This document shows positions 17,067 through 24,995 of a DNA stretch of 60,210 bases, piece by piece (position 1 is the stretch's first letter; each line of letters begins with the position of its first letter). The notes below the pieces were generated by a model, which saw only the letters and a program-made list of their open reading frames with translations, was not told the origin of the DNA and ran no database searches. Source of the DNA: Clostridium drakei (GTDB lineage: Bacteria; Bacillota; Clostridia; Clostridiales; Clostridiaceae); the NCBI RefSeq assembly GCF_000633595.2, contig NZ_JIBU02000015.1, forward strand, positions 1 through 60,210, written 5' to 3'. Made by a program: the position numbers and the translations under genes.

Positions 17067-18065
17067 ATGTTGCTTAGGGAATACAACCAGTCAACCTTTA
17101 TAATTTTAAAAGCAGCGTATCTTTATTACATAAAAGGTTTGTCTCAAAACGAAATATCAGATAAATTACAAGTGTCCATTACTACAGTATCACGTTTCAT
17201 TAAGAAAGCAAAAGATGAAAAAATCATTGAATTTGTTATCAAAGATCCATATATTGAATGCATACATTTGGAAGAAAAGCTTAAAGAAACTTTTGGCTTA
17301 AAAGATGTAATAATAGCTCCAGACCCTGCAGTTAGTCATGTAGAAAATGAAAAATTTAATGCAGAAAATAGAAAAAAATTAGTAGCTTTAGAAGGTGCAA
17401 GATATTTACAAAGGATTATAAAGAAGGATGATGTTTTAGGGGTTTCATGGGGAAGTACAATGTACTACTTGATAAACTACTTAAATCCATGTCAAAAAGT
17501 AGATGCAACATTTGTAACACTTCATGGAAGTATATCTTGCTGTGAAAATGAGTTAGATGTAAGGACTCTTGTATCCAGGATGGCAAAAGCATTTAGTGGG
17601 AAAAAATACTATATATTAGCTGAAGGTCTTATGAGCAATAGGGCCATTGCAGAATATATGAAAAAAGAGAAAAGTATTGCAAAAGTATTTAATATGTTTG
17701 ATAAAGTTAATATTTCAATTAATGGGATTGGTTCATTCTATCCAAATTTGGATTCAAAGCTATCAAAAAAAGAATATATAAATGAGTCTGAACTGGAAAA
17801 ATTGAAAAATAAGAATGTAGTTGGCGATATAGCGCTTAGATTTTTTGATGCAAATGGGAAGGAATGTAAAACTGACTTAAAAGAAAGAACAATAGCTATA
17901 GATTTGGAAAGCTTTAAGAAAATAGAAACAAAAATAACTATAGCGGCAGATGATAACAAAGCTTATACTATCTTATCAGCATTAAAGGGTAATTTAATTG
18001 ATGTACTTATAATAGACTACTCACTTGGAAATTCAATTATGAAATTAGTAGGTAAAGCAAGTTAG
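17067..18065 (+). CDS. SorC/DeoR-type sugar-responsive transcriptional regulator
   Basis: 332-residue regulator of the SorC family. N-terminal helix-turn-helix (LSQNEISDKLQVSITTVSRF, about residues 25-45) and a large sugar-phosphate-binding domain from about 60 to the end (DDVLGVSWGSTMYYLINYL, near residue 121). Effectors of this family are phosphorylated sugars or polyols. ATG 17067 follows GGGGAGGG; the ATG at 17052 overlaps that site. It is immediately upstream of, and codirectional with, the kinase/flavoprotein/RLP genes and is their likely regulator. Clostridial glycerol operons more often use the antiterminator GlpP, so a SorC regulator here suggests a different inducer. Confidence 0.85.
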   Translation: MLLREYNQSTFIILKAAYLYYIKGLSQNEISDKLQVSITTVSRFIKKAKDEKIIEFVIKDPYIECIHLEEKLKETFGLKDVIIAPDPAVSHVENEKFNAENRKKLVALEGARYLQRIIKKDDVLGVSWGSTMYYLINYLNPCQKVDATFVTLHGSISCCENELDVRTLVSRMAKAFSGKKYYILAEGLMSNRAIAEYMKKEKSIAKVFNMFDKVNISINGIGSFYPNLDSKLSKKEYINESELEKLKNKNVVGDIALRFFDANGKECKTDLKERTIAIDLESFKKIETKITIAADDNKAYTILSALKGNLIDVLIIDYSLGNSIMKLVGKAS

Positions 18066-18161
18066 TAACATATTTAAAATGTGTTTATTAACAGTTTGTG
18101 CTTAAAATACAAAATCATGTTTTATATTATTTAAAATGAGTAAAGGGGAGTGTCTAGTAAA

Positions 18162-19655
18162 ATGGGCGAATATATTTTGACTATTGACGAAGGGACAACC
18201 AGTGCAAGAGCAATTGTATTAAACCATGAAGGTGAATGCATTAGTATAGCAGATAAAGAATTTAATCAGTACTATCCTAAATCAGGATGGCTAGAACATG
18301 ATGCTAATGAAATATGGACTACAACAATAGAGGTTATAAAAAAAGCTTTACAGAGTGGAAATATTTCTGATTCAGAAATTAAAGCTATTGGTATAACTAA
18401 TCAGAGAGAAACAACTGTTGTTTGGGATAAGAATACGGGAAAACCTCTTTATAATGCTATTGTTTGGGCAGATAGAAGAACTGCAGAATATTGTGCTGAT
18501 TTAAAGAGCAAAGGCTTTGAATCAATGGTTAAAGAAAAAACAGGTCTATTGTTAGATCCATATTTTTCTGGAACAAAGGTAAGATGGATATTAGACAATG
18601 TGGAAGGTGCTCAAGCTAAAGCAGAAAATGGTGAACTCTATTTTTCTAATATTGACGGCTGGATAATATGGAATCTTACTAATGGCAAAACCCATGTAAC
18701 CGATTACAGCAATGCTTCTAGAACGTTATTATTTAATATAAATGAGTTAAAATGGGATGATGAATTGTTAAAAATGCTAAATATACCTGCATCTATGCTG
18801 CCAGAAGTTAAGCCTAGCAGCGGATATTTTGCTACGGCTACAAATATTTTTAGTAAGGTAATACCAATTACAGGAGTTGCAGGAGATCAACAAGCAGCTA
18901 CTTTTGGACAATGCTGTTTTAAAAAAGGAATGTCTAAAATTACTTTTGGTACTGCAGGTGTATTGACATTAAACATAGGTAATAAACCGAAGATATCAAA
19001 AAATGGATTATTAACTACTATTGGATGGGGATTAGATGGAAAAGTAGATTATTTATTTGAAGGTACTGTTTATAATGCAGGATCTTCTATTCAATGGTTA
19101 CGTGATGAAATGGGATTTATCGAAGAATCTTCTGATTCTGAACATTTTGCTGAAAAGGTTCATACTTCCGAAGAATTATATGTAGTTCCAGCCTTTACGG
19201 GATTTGCTGCTCCATATTGGGATCCATATGCAAGAGGTGTTATTGTTGGAATTACCAGAGGAACTAACAAAAATAATATTGTTCGTGCCACATCTGAATC
19301 ATTAGGCTATCAAACAAGAGACTTGATTGATGCCTTAAATGAAGATATGGGTGAAAAGGTACAAGTTTTAAAAGTAGATGGAGGAGCTTGCAGAAATAAT
19401 CTTATTACGCAATTCACTTCAGATATTATAGGTATTCCTGTTGAAAGACCTGAGAATGTTGAAACAACAGCTGCTGGTGCCGCATATCTAGCTGGACTAG
19501 CAGTTGGATATTGGGAAAGTGAAGAAGATATTGCTTGTCATAGAAAAATTGAGAAAGTATTTAAACCTATAATTGATGAAAATGAACGTTCTAAACTTTA
19601 TAAAGGATGGAAACGAGCAGTTAATGCAGCATTAGTATGGAGTAAAGACAGGTAA
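18162..19655 (+). CDS. glpK: FGGY-family kinase, glycerol kinase-like with altered substrate pocket
   Basis: 497-residue ATP-dependent polyol kinase closest to glycerol kinase. Compared from memory with E. coli GlpK, the glycerol contacts R82, E83, W102, Y134, D242 and Q243 are present, but F270 is replaced by V267 and the surrounding GTGCF becomes GTAGV. The opening loop reads DEGTTSAR instead of DQGTTSSR. The protein is full length and the rest of the fold is well kept. ATG 18162 is preferred to GTG 18150, which overlaps the Shine-Dalgarno site. It leads an operon with a GlpA-like dehydrogenase and an RLP, so the product may be a polyol phosphate other than glycerol 3-phosphate. Confidence 0.82.
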   Translation: MGEYILTIDEGTTSARAIVLNHEGECISIADKEFNQYYPKSGWLEHDANEIWTTTIEVIKKALQSGNISDSEIKAIGITNQRETTVVWDKNTGKPLYNAIVWADRRTAEYCADLKSKGFESMVKEKTGLLLDPYFSGTKVRWILDNVEGAQAKAENGELYFSNIDGWIIWNLTNGKTHVTDYSNASRTLLFNINELKWDDELLKMLNIPASMLPEVKPSSGYFATATNIFSKVIPITGVAGDQQAATFGQCCFKKGMSKITFGTAGVLTLNIGNKPKISKNGLLTTIGWGLDGKVDYLFEGTVYNAGSSIQWLRDEMGFIEESSDSEHFAEKVHTSEELYVVPAFTGFAAPYWDPYARGVIVGITRGTNKNNIVRATSESLGYQTRDLIDALNEDMGEKVQVLKVDGGACRNNLITQFTSDIIGIPVERPENVETTAAGAAYLAGLAVGYWESEEDIACHRKIEKVFKPIIDENERSKLYKGWKRAVNAALVWSKDR

Positions 19656-19712
19656 ATCAAGATGCAATAGTTATTGACAAATATGCCTTTGAAGTGAAAA
19701 GGGGAGTGAATA

Positions 19713-21212
19713 ATGAAAACTGATGTACTAATAATTGGTGGTGGTGTCATTGGGACAGCAATTGCACATCAATTGGCAAAGTATAATTTAGATATAGTAC
19801 TGGTTGAAAAAGAAAGTGATATTTGCATGGGGGCAAGTAAGGCAAATTCATCAATGATACATGATGGTTACAATGTAGATGTTAATAAGTTAAAAGGAAA
19901 ATTGGTTTTAAAAGCTAATCCTTATTTTGAAAAATTATGTAGTGATTTGTATGTACAATATACAAAAAAGCTTGGTTCAATTGTTGTTGGATTTGAAGAT
20001 GAAGATATGAAGGTAATGAAAGAACAATTAGAAAATGGAAATAAAAATGGAATAAAGAGTTTAAAGATTATTGGGAGAGATGAACTTCTAGAATTAGAAC
20101 CATATATTAATCCAAAAGTAAAATTTGGATTGTTAAATCCCAATACAGGAATAATTAACCCTTTTGAATTGACAATAGCTTTAGCTGAGAATGCTGTAAT
20201 AAATGGAGTGAAAGTTTTATTAAATACTGAAGTTCAGGATATTATTATTAAAGATAAAAAAGTAGAGGTAGTTAAAACAAGTCAGGGTGTAATTGAAGCT
20301 AAGGTGGTAATAAATGCTGCTGGTTTGTATGCAGATAAAATTGCAAGCATGGTTGAAGACATTGATTTTGAAATTAAGCCTAGGAAAGGTCAATATTTTT
20401 TATATGATAAGAAATGGAATTATCTTGTTAAACATGCCATATACTCTGCACCTAGCAAAATTTCCAAAGGAATGATAATCTTGCCTACAACAGAGGGGAA
20501 TATTCTGGGAGGTTCTAATGCTCAAACAATTGATGATAAAGAAAATCTTGCTACCACATATGAGGGTTTTGAAGAGATATATAATAATACAATACATCAT
20601 ATTTTTCCAAATTTGCCTCGAATGGGGGATGTAATTACCACATTTTCAGGTTTAAGGGCAGCAGCGACCTCTGAAGATTTTATCATCGGATATGCTAAAA
20701 CGATAAAAGGCTTTATAAATGTAGCTGGAATACAATCACCAGGATTATCCTCTTCACCTGCTATAGCAAGTATGGTTGAGGATTTAGTAAGAGGATTAGA
20801 TTATGATTTGGACTTCACAGAAAAAAAGAATTATAGAAAAGATCGTCATAAGCCAATTATACTAAGAGATCTTCCTTATGAGGAAAGAAGTGAGCTAATA
20901 AAAAAGAATCCTGATTATGGAACAATTATTTGTAGATGTGAAACAGTTAGTAAGGGTGAAATAATAGATGCAATTCATCGTCCAATTCCTGCTGCCAGCA
21001 TAGATGCAATAAAACGCAGAACAAGGGCTGGTATGGGACGCTGTCAAGGAGGGTTTTGTGGTCCAAGAGTATTAAATATTTTGAGCCAAGAATTAGATAT
21101 ATCACCTCTTGAGGTAACAAAAAAGGGAAAAGGATCCTATGTGTTAATTTCAAAGAGTAAAGAATTATCCTTGCCTAAGGGGGAAAAAAGTTATGAAAAG
21201 ATTAGATTATGA
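19713..21212 (+). CDS. GlpA-like FAD-dependent glycerol-3-phosphate dehydrogenase family protein with [2Fe-2S] domain
   Basis: 499-residue flavoprotein. The N-terminal dinucleotide fold VLIIGGGVIGTAIAHQLAKY binds FAD, the DAO-type domain extends to about residue 365, and a C-terminal BFD-like domain carries CRC (near 411) and CQGGFC (near 447-452), a likely [2Fe-2S] ligand set. This is the architecture of anaerobic GlpA-type enzymes of clostridia. The conserved substrate-side stretch, usually SGIVHAGYD, reads SSMIHDGYN here. It overlaps the next gene by 20 nt. It probably oxidises the kinase product to a keto sugar phosphate together with the two following proteins. Confidence 0.82.
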   Translation: MKTDVLIIGGGVIGTAIAHQLAKYNLDIVLVEKESDICMGASKANSSMIHDGYNVDVNKLKGKLVLKANPYFEKLCSDLYVQYTKKLGSIVVGFEDEDMKVMKEQLENGNKNGIKSLKIIGRDELLELEPYINPKVKFGLLNPNTGIINPFELTIALAENAVINGVKVLLNTEVQDIIIKDKKVEVVKTSQGVIEAKVVINAAGLYADKIASMVEDIDFEIKPRKGQYFLYDKKWNYLVKHAIYSAPSKISKGMIILPTTEGNILGGSNAQTIDDKENLATTYEGFEEIYNNTIHHIFPNLPRMGDVITTFSGLRAAATSEDFIIGYAKTIKGFINVAGIQSPGLSSSPAIASMVEDLVRGLDYDLDFTEKKNYRKDRHKPIILRDLPYEERSELIKKNPDYGTIICRCETVSKGEIIDAIHRPIPAASIDAIKRRTRAGMGRCQGGFCGPRVLNILSQELDISPLEVTKKGKGSYVLISKSKELSLPKGEKSYEKIRL

Positions 21213-22458
21213 TCTTGTAATAATTGGAGGAGGTCCAGCTGGTCTATCGGCAGCATTAGAGTCCAAAAAAAATGGAGTAGAAAAAATATTAATTTGTGAG
21301 AGAGGTTCTCATTTAGGTGGCATTTTGAAACAATGTATTCATAATGGTTTTGGACTCCAATACTTTAAAGAAGAGCTCACTGGTCCTGAATATGCTCAGC
21401 GGTTTATAGATAATATACAGAAAACAGATATTGATATAAAACTTAATACAATGGTTATTGACATATTTGAAGATAAAAAAATAGCTGCAGTAAACAGCAT
21501 TGATGGATTATTTGAGGTTGAGACTAAAGCTCTTATCTTAGCTATGGGATGTAGGGAAAGGACTCGTGAAGCTTTAACTATACCTGGAGAACGACCATCA
21601 GGGATTATGGCTGCTGGAACAGCTCAAAGATATGTAAATGTGGAAGGCTTTATGCCTGGTAGGGAAGTTGTTATATTAGGTTCTGGTGATATCGGACTTA
21701 TAATGGCCAGAAGACTAACTTTAGAAGGTGCTAATGTTAAAGGCGTTCTTGAAATAATGCCTTATTCAACTGGATTAGTTCGTAACAAAGTACAGTGTTT
21801 AGATGATTTTAATATACCATTACTCTTAAATCATACTGTTACTGAAATTCATGGCAAGGAAAGATTAGAAGGAGTAACAATTGCTAAAGTTGACAATCAT
21901 TTAAAACCAATTAGAGAAACAGAAAAATATATAAATTGTGACACCTTGTTACTTTCAGTTGGCTTAGTACCTGAAAATGAATTGTCTAAGAAAATAGATA
22001 TTAACTTTGACCCTGTAACAAAGGGAGCAATGGTAAATGAAAAACGCAGAACCAATGTCTCTTGGGTGTTTGCCTGTGGAAATGTACTCCATGTTCATGA
22101 TTTAGTTGATAATGTCACTGCTGAAGGTGAAATTGCAGGTAGAGCAGCTGCAGAATATATAAATAGTCAGCTAAAAGTTAGACAAAAAAAGATAGAAGTT
22201 AAGCATGGTAATAATATTGCTTATGTCGTTCCACAATTTATAGAATTTGATGATTTAAAGCAGAAAAATATTAAGCTATATATGCGTGTAAGACAACCTG
22301 ATGACAATATAGGTGTGGTGTTAAAAGACAATAATCATAGTATAATTGCAAACTTCAAGAAAGAAATAGTAACTCCTGGTTCAATGATAACACTTTCTGT
22401 ACCTGTAAAGCTTTTCTCAGATGATTTAGATATAATTGAAGTTTCTATTTCCAAATAG
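21193..22458 (+). CDS. NAD(P)/FAD-dependent oxidoreductase (GlpA/DUF1667-associated)
   Basis: 421-residue pyridine nucleotide-disulfide oxidoreductase-like protein without the redox disulfide. FAD-binding DLVIIGGGPAGLSAALES at the N-terminus, a second Rossmann motif EVVILGSGDIGLIMARRL at about 157-174, and the C-terminal FAD motif VFACGNVLHVHDLVD near 294. Proteins of this kind accompany GlpA-like and DUF1667 proteins in clostridial glycerol operons and are thought to pass electrons to NAD or another carrier. Its start lies inside the previous gene, indicating translational coupling. The DUF1667 gene follows after 13 nt. Confidence 0.82.
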   Translation: MKRLDYDLVIIGGGPAGLSAALESKKNGVEKILICERGSHLGGILKQCIHNGFGLQYFKEELTGPEYAQRFIDNIQKTDIDIKLNTMVIDIFEDKKIAAVNSIDGLFEVETKALILAMGCRERTREALTIPGERPSGIMAAGTAQRYVNVEGFMPGREVVILGSGDIGLIMARRLTLEGANVKGVLEIMPYSTGLVRNKVQCLDDFNIPLLLNHTVTEIHGKERLEGVTIAKVDNHLKPIRETEKYINCDTLLLSVGLVPENELSKKIDINFDPVTKGAMVNEKRRTNVSWVFACGNVLHVHDLVDNVTAEGEIAGRAAAEYINSQLKVRQKKIEVKHGNNIAYVVPQFIEFDDLKQKNIKLYMRVRQPDDNIGVVLKDNNHSIIANFKKEIVTPGSMITLSVPVKLFSDDLDIIEVSISK

Positions 22459-22471
22459 GGGGGTGAGAAAA

Positions 22472-22840
22472 GTGAGTAAAGAGACAAAAATAGTTTGCAT
22501 TGGTTGTCCAAAAGGATGCAGCATAAGTATAAGTCATGATAAAAGTAGCATTAAAGCTATTGAGGGATATAGCTGCAAAAATGGTCTTGAATATGCAAAA
22601 AATGAATTTACAGCACCTAAAAGGATACTGACTAGTACTGTTAAAGTTAAGTTTGGTGAATTACTTGTTGTTTCTGTTAAAACAAAAGATCCTATTCCTA
22701 AAAATAAAATATTTGAATGTATGCATGAAATAAATGAACTGGAAGTAGAAGCTCCTCTAAAGATAGGAACTATTATAAAAGATAATATAGCGCAAACAGG
22801 GGTAGCTCTTATTACTACAGAACCAATAAGTAGAATATAA
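22472..22840 (+). CDS. DUF1667 domain-containing protein
   Basis: 122-residue small cysteine protein. The motifs CIGCPKGC at the N-terminus and SCKNGLEYAKNEF, then PKRILTSTVKV, are the DUF1667 pattern; the four cysteines could bind a metal or Fe-S cluster. In GlpA-type operons this protein is considered an electron-transfer partner of the two flavoproteins. Start GTG 22472 is chosen because AGGGGGGTGA lies directly upstream; the open frame begins at 22436 inside the previous gene. Fully consistent with co-transcription. Confidence 0.85.
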   Translation: MSKETKIVCIGCPKGCSISISHDKSSIKAIEGYSCKNGLEYAKNEFTAPKRILTSTVKVKFGELLVVSVKTKDPIPKNKIFECMHEINELEVEAPLKIGTIIKDNIAQTGVALITTEPISRI

Positions 22841-22869
22841 AAATTAAGTACAAAATGGAGGTAATATTT

Positions 22870-24204
22870 ATGAACAGATTTTATAGTCCTATGTTAAATC
22901 CAAATTATGAAGGCGTAAATATTGATGATCTAGTTGTAGCAACTTATTTGATTGGTACTTCTAAAGATGAGGATCCTATTATTAAAGCATCAAGTATAGG
23001 TATTGAACAGACAACGGGTTCATGGATAGATGTTCCTGCAGAAACAGATGAAGTTAGAGCTAAATATGCTTCAAAAATAATTGGCATATATGAGGTTCCT
23101 GATTATGAAAATCAGTTTAATGTAAATCAAAATGTACCTGATGATGGAACTAGATTTTATGTCGTAAGAATAGGTTTTCCAGTTGCAAACATTGATGATA
23201 ACATTCCATTACTCTTTGCAACAATTCTTGGCAATGTAACTGCTATGCCAAATTTAAGAATACTGGATATTGATTTCCCTAAAAGCTTTGCATGTAAGTT
23301 CCAGGGGCCAAAGTTTGGTATTCAAGGAATAAGAGATATTTTAGGAGTTAAGGAAAGACCTCTTCTTAATAATATGATTAAACCTTGTACAGGTTATACA
23401 CCTGATGTTGGAGCTAAATTATTTTATGAAGCAGCAGTTGGTGGAGTGGATATTATAAAAGATGACGAATTGATAGGAGGAAGTAGAGTATTTAATAATC
23501 TTGAAGAACGTGTAGAAAAGAACATGGCTGCAGCAGCAAAAGCTGATAAGATAAAAGGTGAAAAAACTCTTTATGCTGTAAATATAACTGATGAAATATC
23601 CAGGCTTAAAGATAATGCCATGAAAGCAATAAATGCAGGAGCTAATTGTTTAATGGTTGATACTTTTGGAATTGGATTATCTGCTCTTAGATACTTAGCA
23701 GAAGATCCTAAGATAAATGTACCTATATTATCCCATTGTTGTTTTGGTGCTTCTTGGACTGTTTCACCATATCAAGGAGTAAGTTCTACAGTACTTACTA
23801 AATTAACGAGAATGTGTGGAGCGGATACATTGCTTATAGAGTTGCCTTATGGAAAATTTGATATAGTTCCATTTAAATATAGAAAGAGTATTACTACTTG
23901 TACTGGTAAGCTGTATGATATAAAACCAACTCTTCCATTTGTGGGAGGTGGAGTTATACCAGGAATAATACCAAAAATTTTAGATGATGCAGGTTATGAT
24001 ATTTTGCTTGGAGTAGGAGCTGGCATACATGGTCATAAAATGGGACCTCAAGCAGGAGCAAAGGCATTCAGGTATATAATTGATGCATGTATGAATAATA
24101 TTCCTTTAAAAGAAGCAGCTAAAGATCATGAAGAATTACGTGTTTCACTTGAAACATGGGGTATGTATGGCAAAGAAAACCTCAAGGACAATTATGCAAT
24201 ATAG
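22870..24204 (+). CDS. RuBisCO-like protein (RLP, form IV-type), non-carboxylating
   Basis: 444-residue RuBisCO large-subunit homologue. Aligned by eye to plant RbcL: E46 (E60), N122 (N123), K171 (K175), the carbamylated lysine K197 with D199 and E200 (K201, D203, E204), H289 (H294) and K329 (K334) are kept. K177 is C173, R295 is C290, and H298 and H327 are lost, so it can bind Mg2+ and act on an enol(ate) but should not fix CO2. Known RLPs are enolases, isomerases or decarboxylases of sugar phosphates. It ends an operon with a polyol kinase and GlpA-like flavoproteins and is followed by a terminator. No methionine-salvage gene is nearby. The exact reaction is unknown. Confidence 0.9.
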   Translation: MNRFYSPMLNPNYEGVNIDDLVVATYLIGTSKDEDPIIKASSIGIEQTTGSWIDVPAETDEVRAKYASKIIGIYEVPDYENQFNVNQNVPDDGTRFYVVRIGFPVANIDDNIPLLFATILGNVTAMPNLRILDIDFPKSFACKFQGPKFGIQGIRDILGVKERPLLNNMIKPCTGYTPDVGAKLFYEAAVGGVDIIKDDELIGGSRVFNNLEERVEKNMAAAAKADKIKGEKTLYAVNITDEISRLKDNAMKAINAGANCLMVDTFGIGLSALRYLAEDPKINVPILSHCCFGASWTVSPYQGVSSTVLTKLTRMCGADTLLIELPYGKFDIVPFKYRKSITTCTGKLYDIKPTLPFVGGGVIPGIIPKILDDAGYDILLGVGAGIHGHKMGPQAGAKAFRYIIDACMNNIPLKEAAKDHEELRVSLETWGMYGKENLKDNYAI

Positions 24205-24252
24205 ATAGGACAAATTATCATGTTTTAAGATTTTACTAATATATATATAATA

Positions 24253-24300
24253 AACCACTTGCAAATACTTTGAATGGTTATTTACAAGTGGTTATATTTT
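24253..24300. terminator. Terminator after the RLP gene
   Basis: AACCACTTG (24253-24261) pairs with CAAGTGGTT (24285-24293), then a T-rich stretch. It lies between convergent genes and may work in both directions. Confidence 0.75.
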
Positions 24301-24339
24301 TCACAGCCTGTTGAAGGCAGCTTGCTATTTGTGTCTTTT

Positions 24340-24615
24340 TTAAATTTTATTCATTTCTTTCATTGCTTCTTCTTCCATAGCATCCAATCTGGTATAATAA
24401 TCTGGTATTTCAAGTAAATGAGCAAGAGCAATTCTTCCTGATATTACAGGGCTATCGCTGGATACATTAGTTGCACATCCAAATCTTGAGCCATGCTCTA
24501 ATTCAACATTTATTCCCATATAAAACTGTGTAAAATCTATTTTTTTCCAATCTATCCCTAATATTTTACCTACTTTTCTAGCACGCTTTTTACTAAAGTG
24601 TAATTCATCACTCAT
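24340..24615 (-). CDS. DUF5661 family small protein
   Basis: 91-residue protein resembling DUF5661. It has a lysine/arginine-rich N-terminus (FSKKRARKVGKILGIDW), a central FYMGINVELEHGSRFG and an ISGRIALAHLLEIPDYYTRL helix. No catalytic motif is visible and function is unknown. GGAGAAG precedes the ATG on the minus strand. It is a single gene, convergent with the RLP operon. Confidence 0.7.
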   Translation of the reverse strand: MSDELHFSKKRARKVGKILGIDWKKIDFTQFYMGINVELEHGSRFGCATNVSSDSPVISGRIALAHLLEIPDYYTRLDAMEEEAMKEMNKI

Positions 24616-24801
24616 AATATGCTTCTCCTTTTATTATCTTCATATTTTGATATTTGATTTTTATACTGTTAATACATTTTATTCGAGCTTAATTAAAATG
24701 CTACAGAAATTTGACTAAAATAAAACAATTAGCTTTTTAAAGCGTTTTGCGAATTTATCATTTTTGTAATGGTTTAATTTTAAAATTATCAAAAAAACAT
24801 A

Positions 24802-24830
24802 TTGACATTTATCAATAAAGGTAATATAAT
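24802..24830 (+). promoter_or_regulatory. Consensus sigma-A promoter of amtB
   Basis: TTGACA (24802-24807), 17-nt spacer, TATAAT (24825-24830), a full consensus. The start near 24837 gives a leader of about 160 nt that contains the ANTAR target and terminator. Confidence 0.85.
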
Positions 24831-24840
24831 CATAAAATAC

Positions 24841-24924
24841 AAATATAAAAGTTAATAGTTTGAAAGGCAATGGCGTCTTAAATAATGAGAATTTTAAGTT
24901 CTCTTATTTGTAGACGCCTTTTAG
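24841..24924 (+). promoter_or_regulatory. ANTAR antiterminator target and terminator in the amtB leader
   Basis: Terminator: GGCGTCT (24872-24878) pairs with AGACGCC (24912-24918), with an inner stem GAGAA/TTCTC, then TTTT. The competing hairpin AAGGC (24864-24868), loop AATGGC (24869-24874), GTCTT (24875-24879) has a six-base loop with A at position 1 and G at position 4, the signature of the second stem bound by ANTAR proteins, and it uses the same GTCTT as the terminator. A first hexaloop stem around 24841-24861 (loop AAAGTT) is possible but imperfect. The ANTAR protein NitR is encoded downstream at 28076. Confidence 0.75.
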
Positions 24925-24995
24925 TTTTACTTACTATTTAGCTTAATTTTTACAAAACTTAAATTAATTCTAAAAAATTTAAAGGGGGCTTGGCA

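Noticed and set aside
22870-24204. Carboxylating RuBisCO
   Set aside because: Several residues needed for RuBP binding and CO2 addition are replaced, and no phosphoribulokinase or other Calvin-type gene is near.
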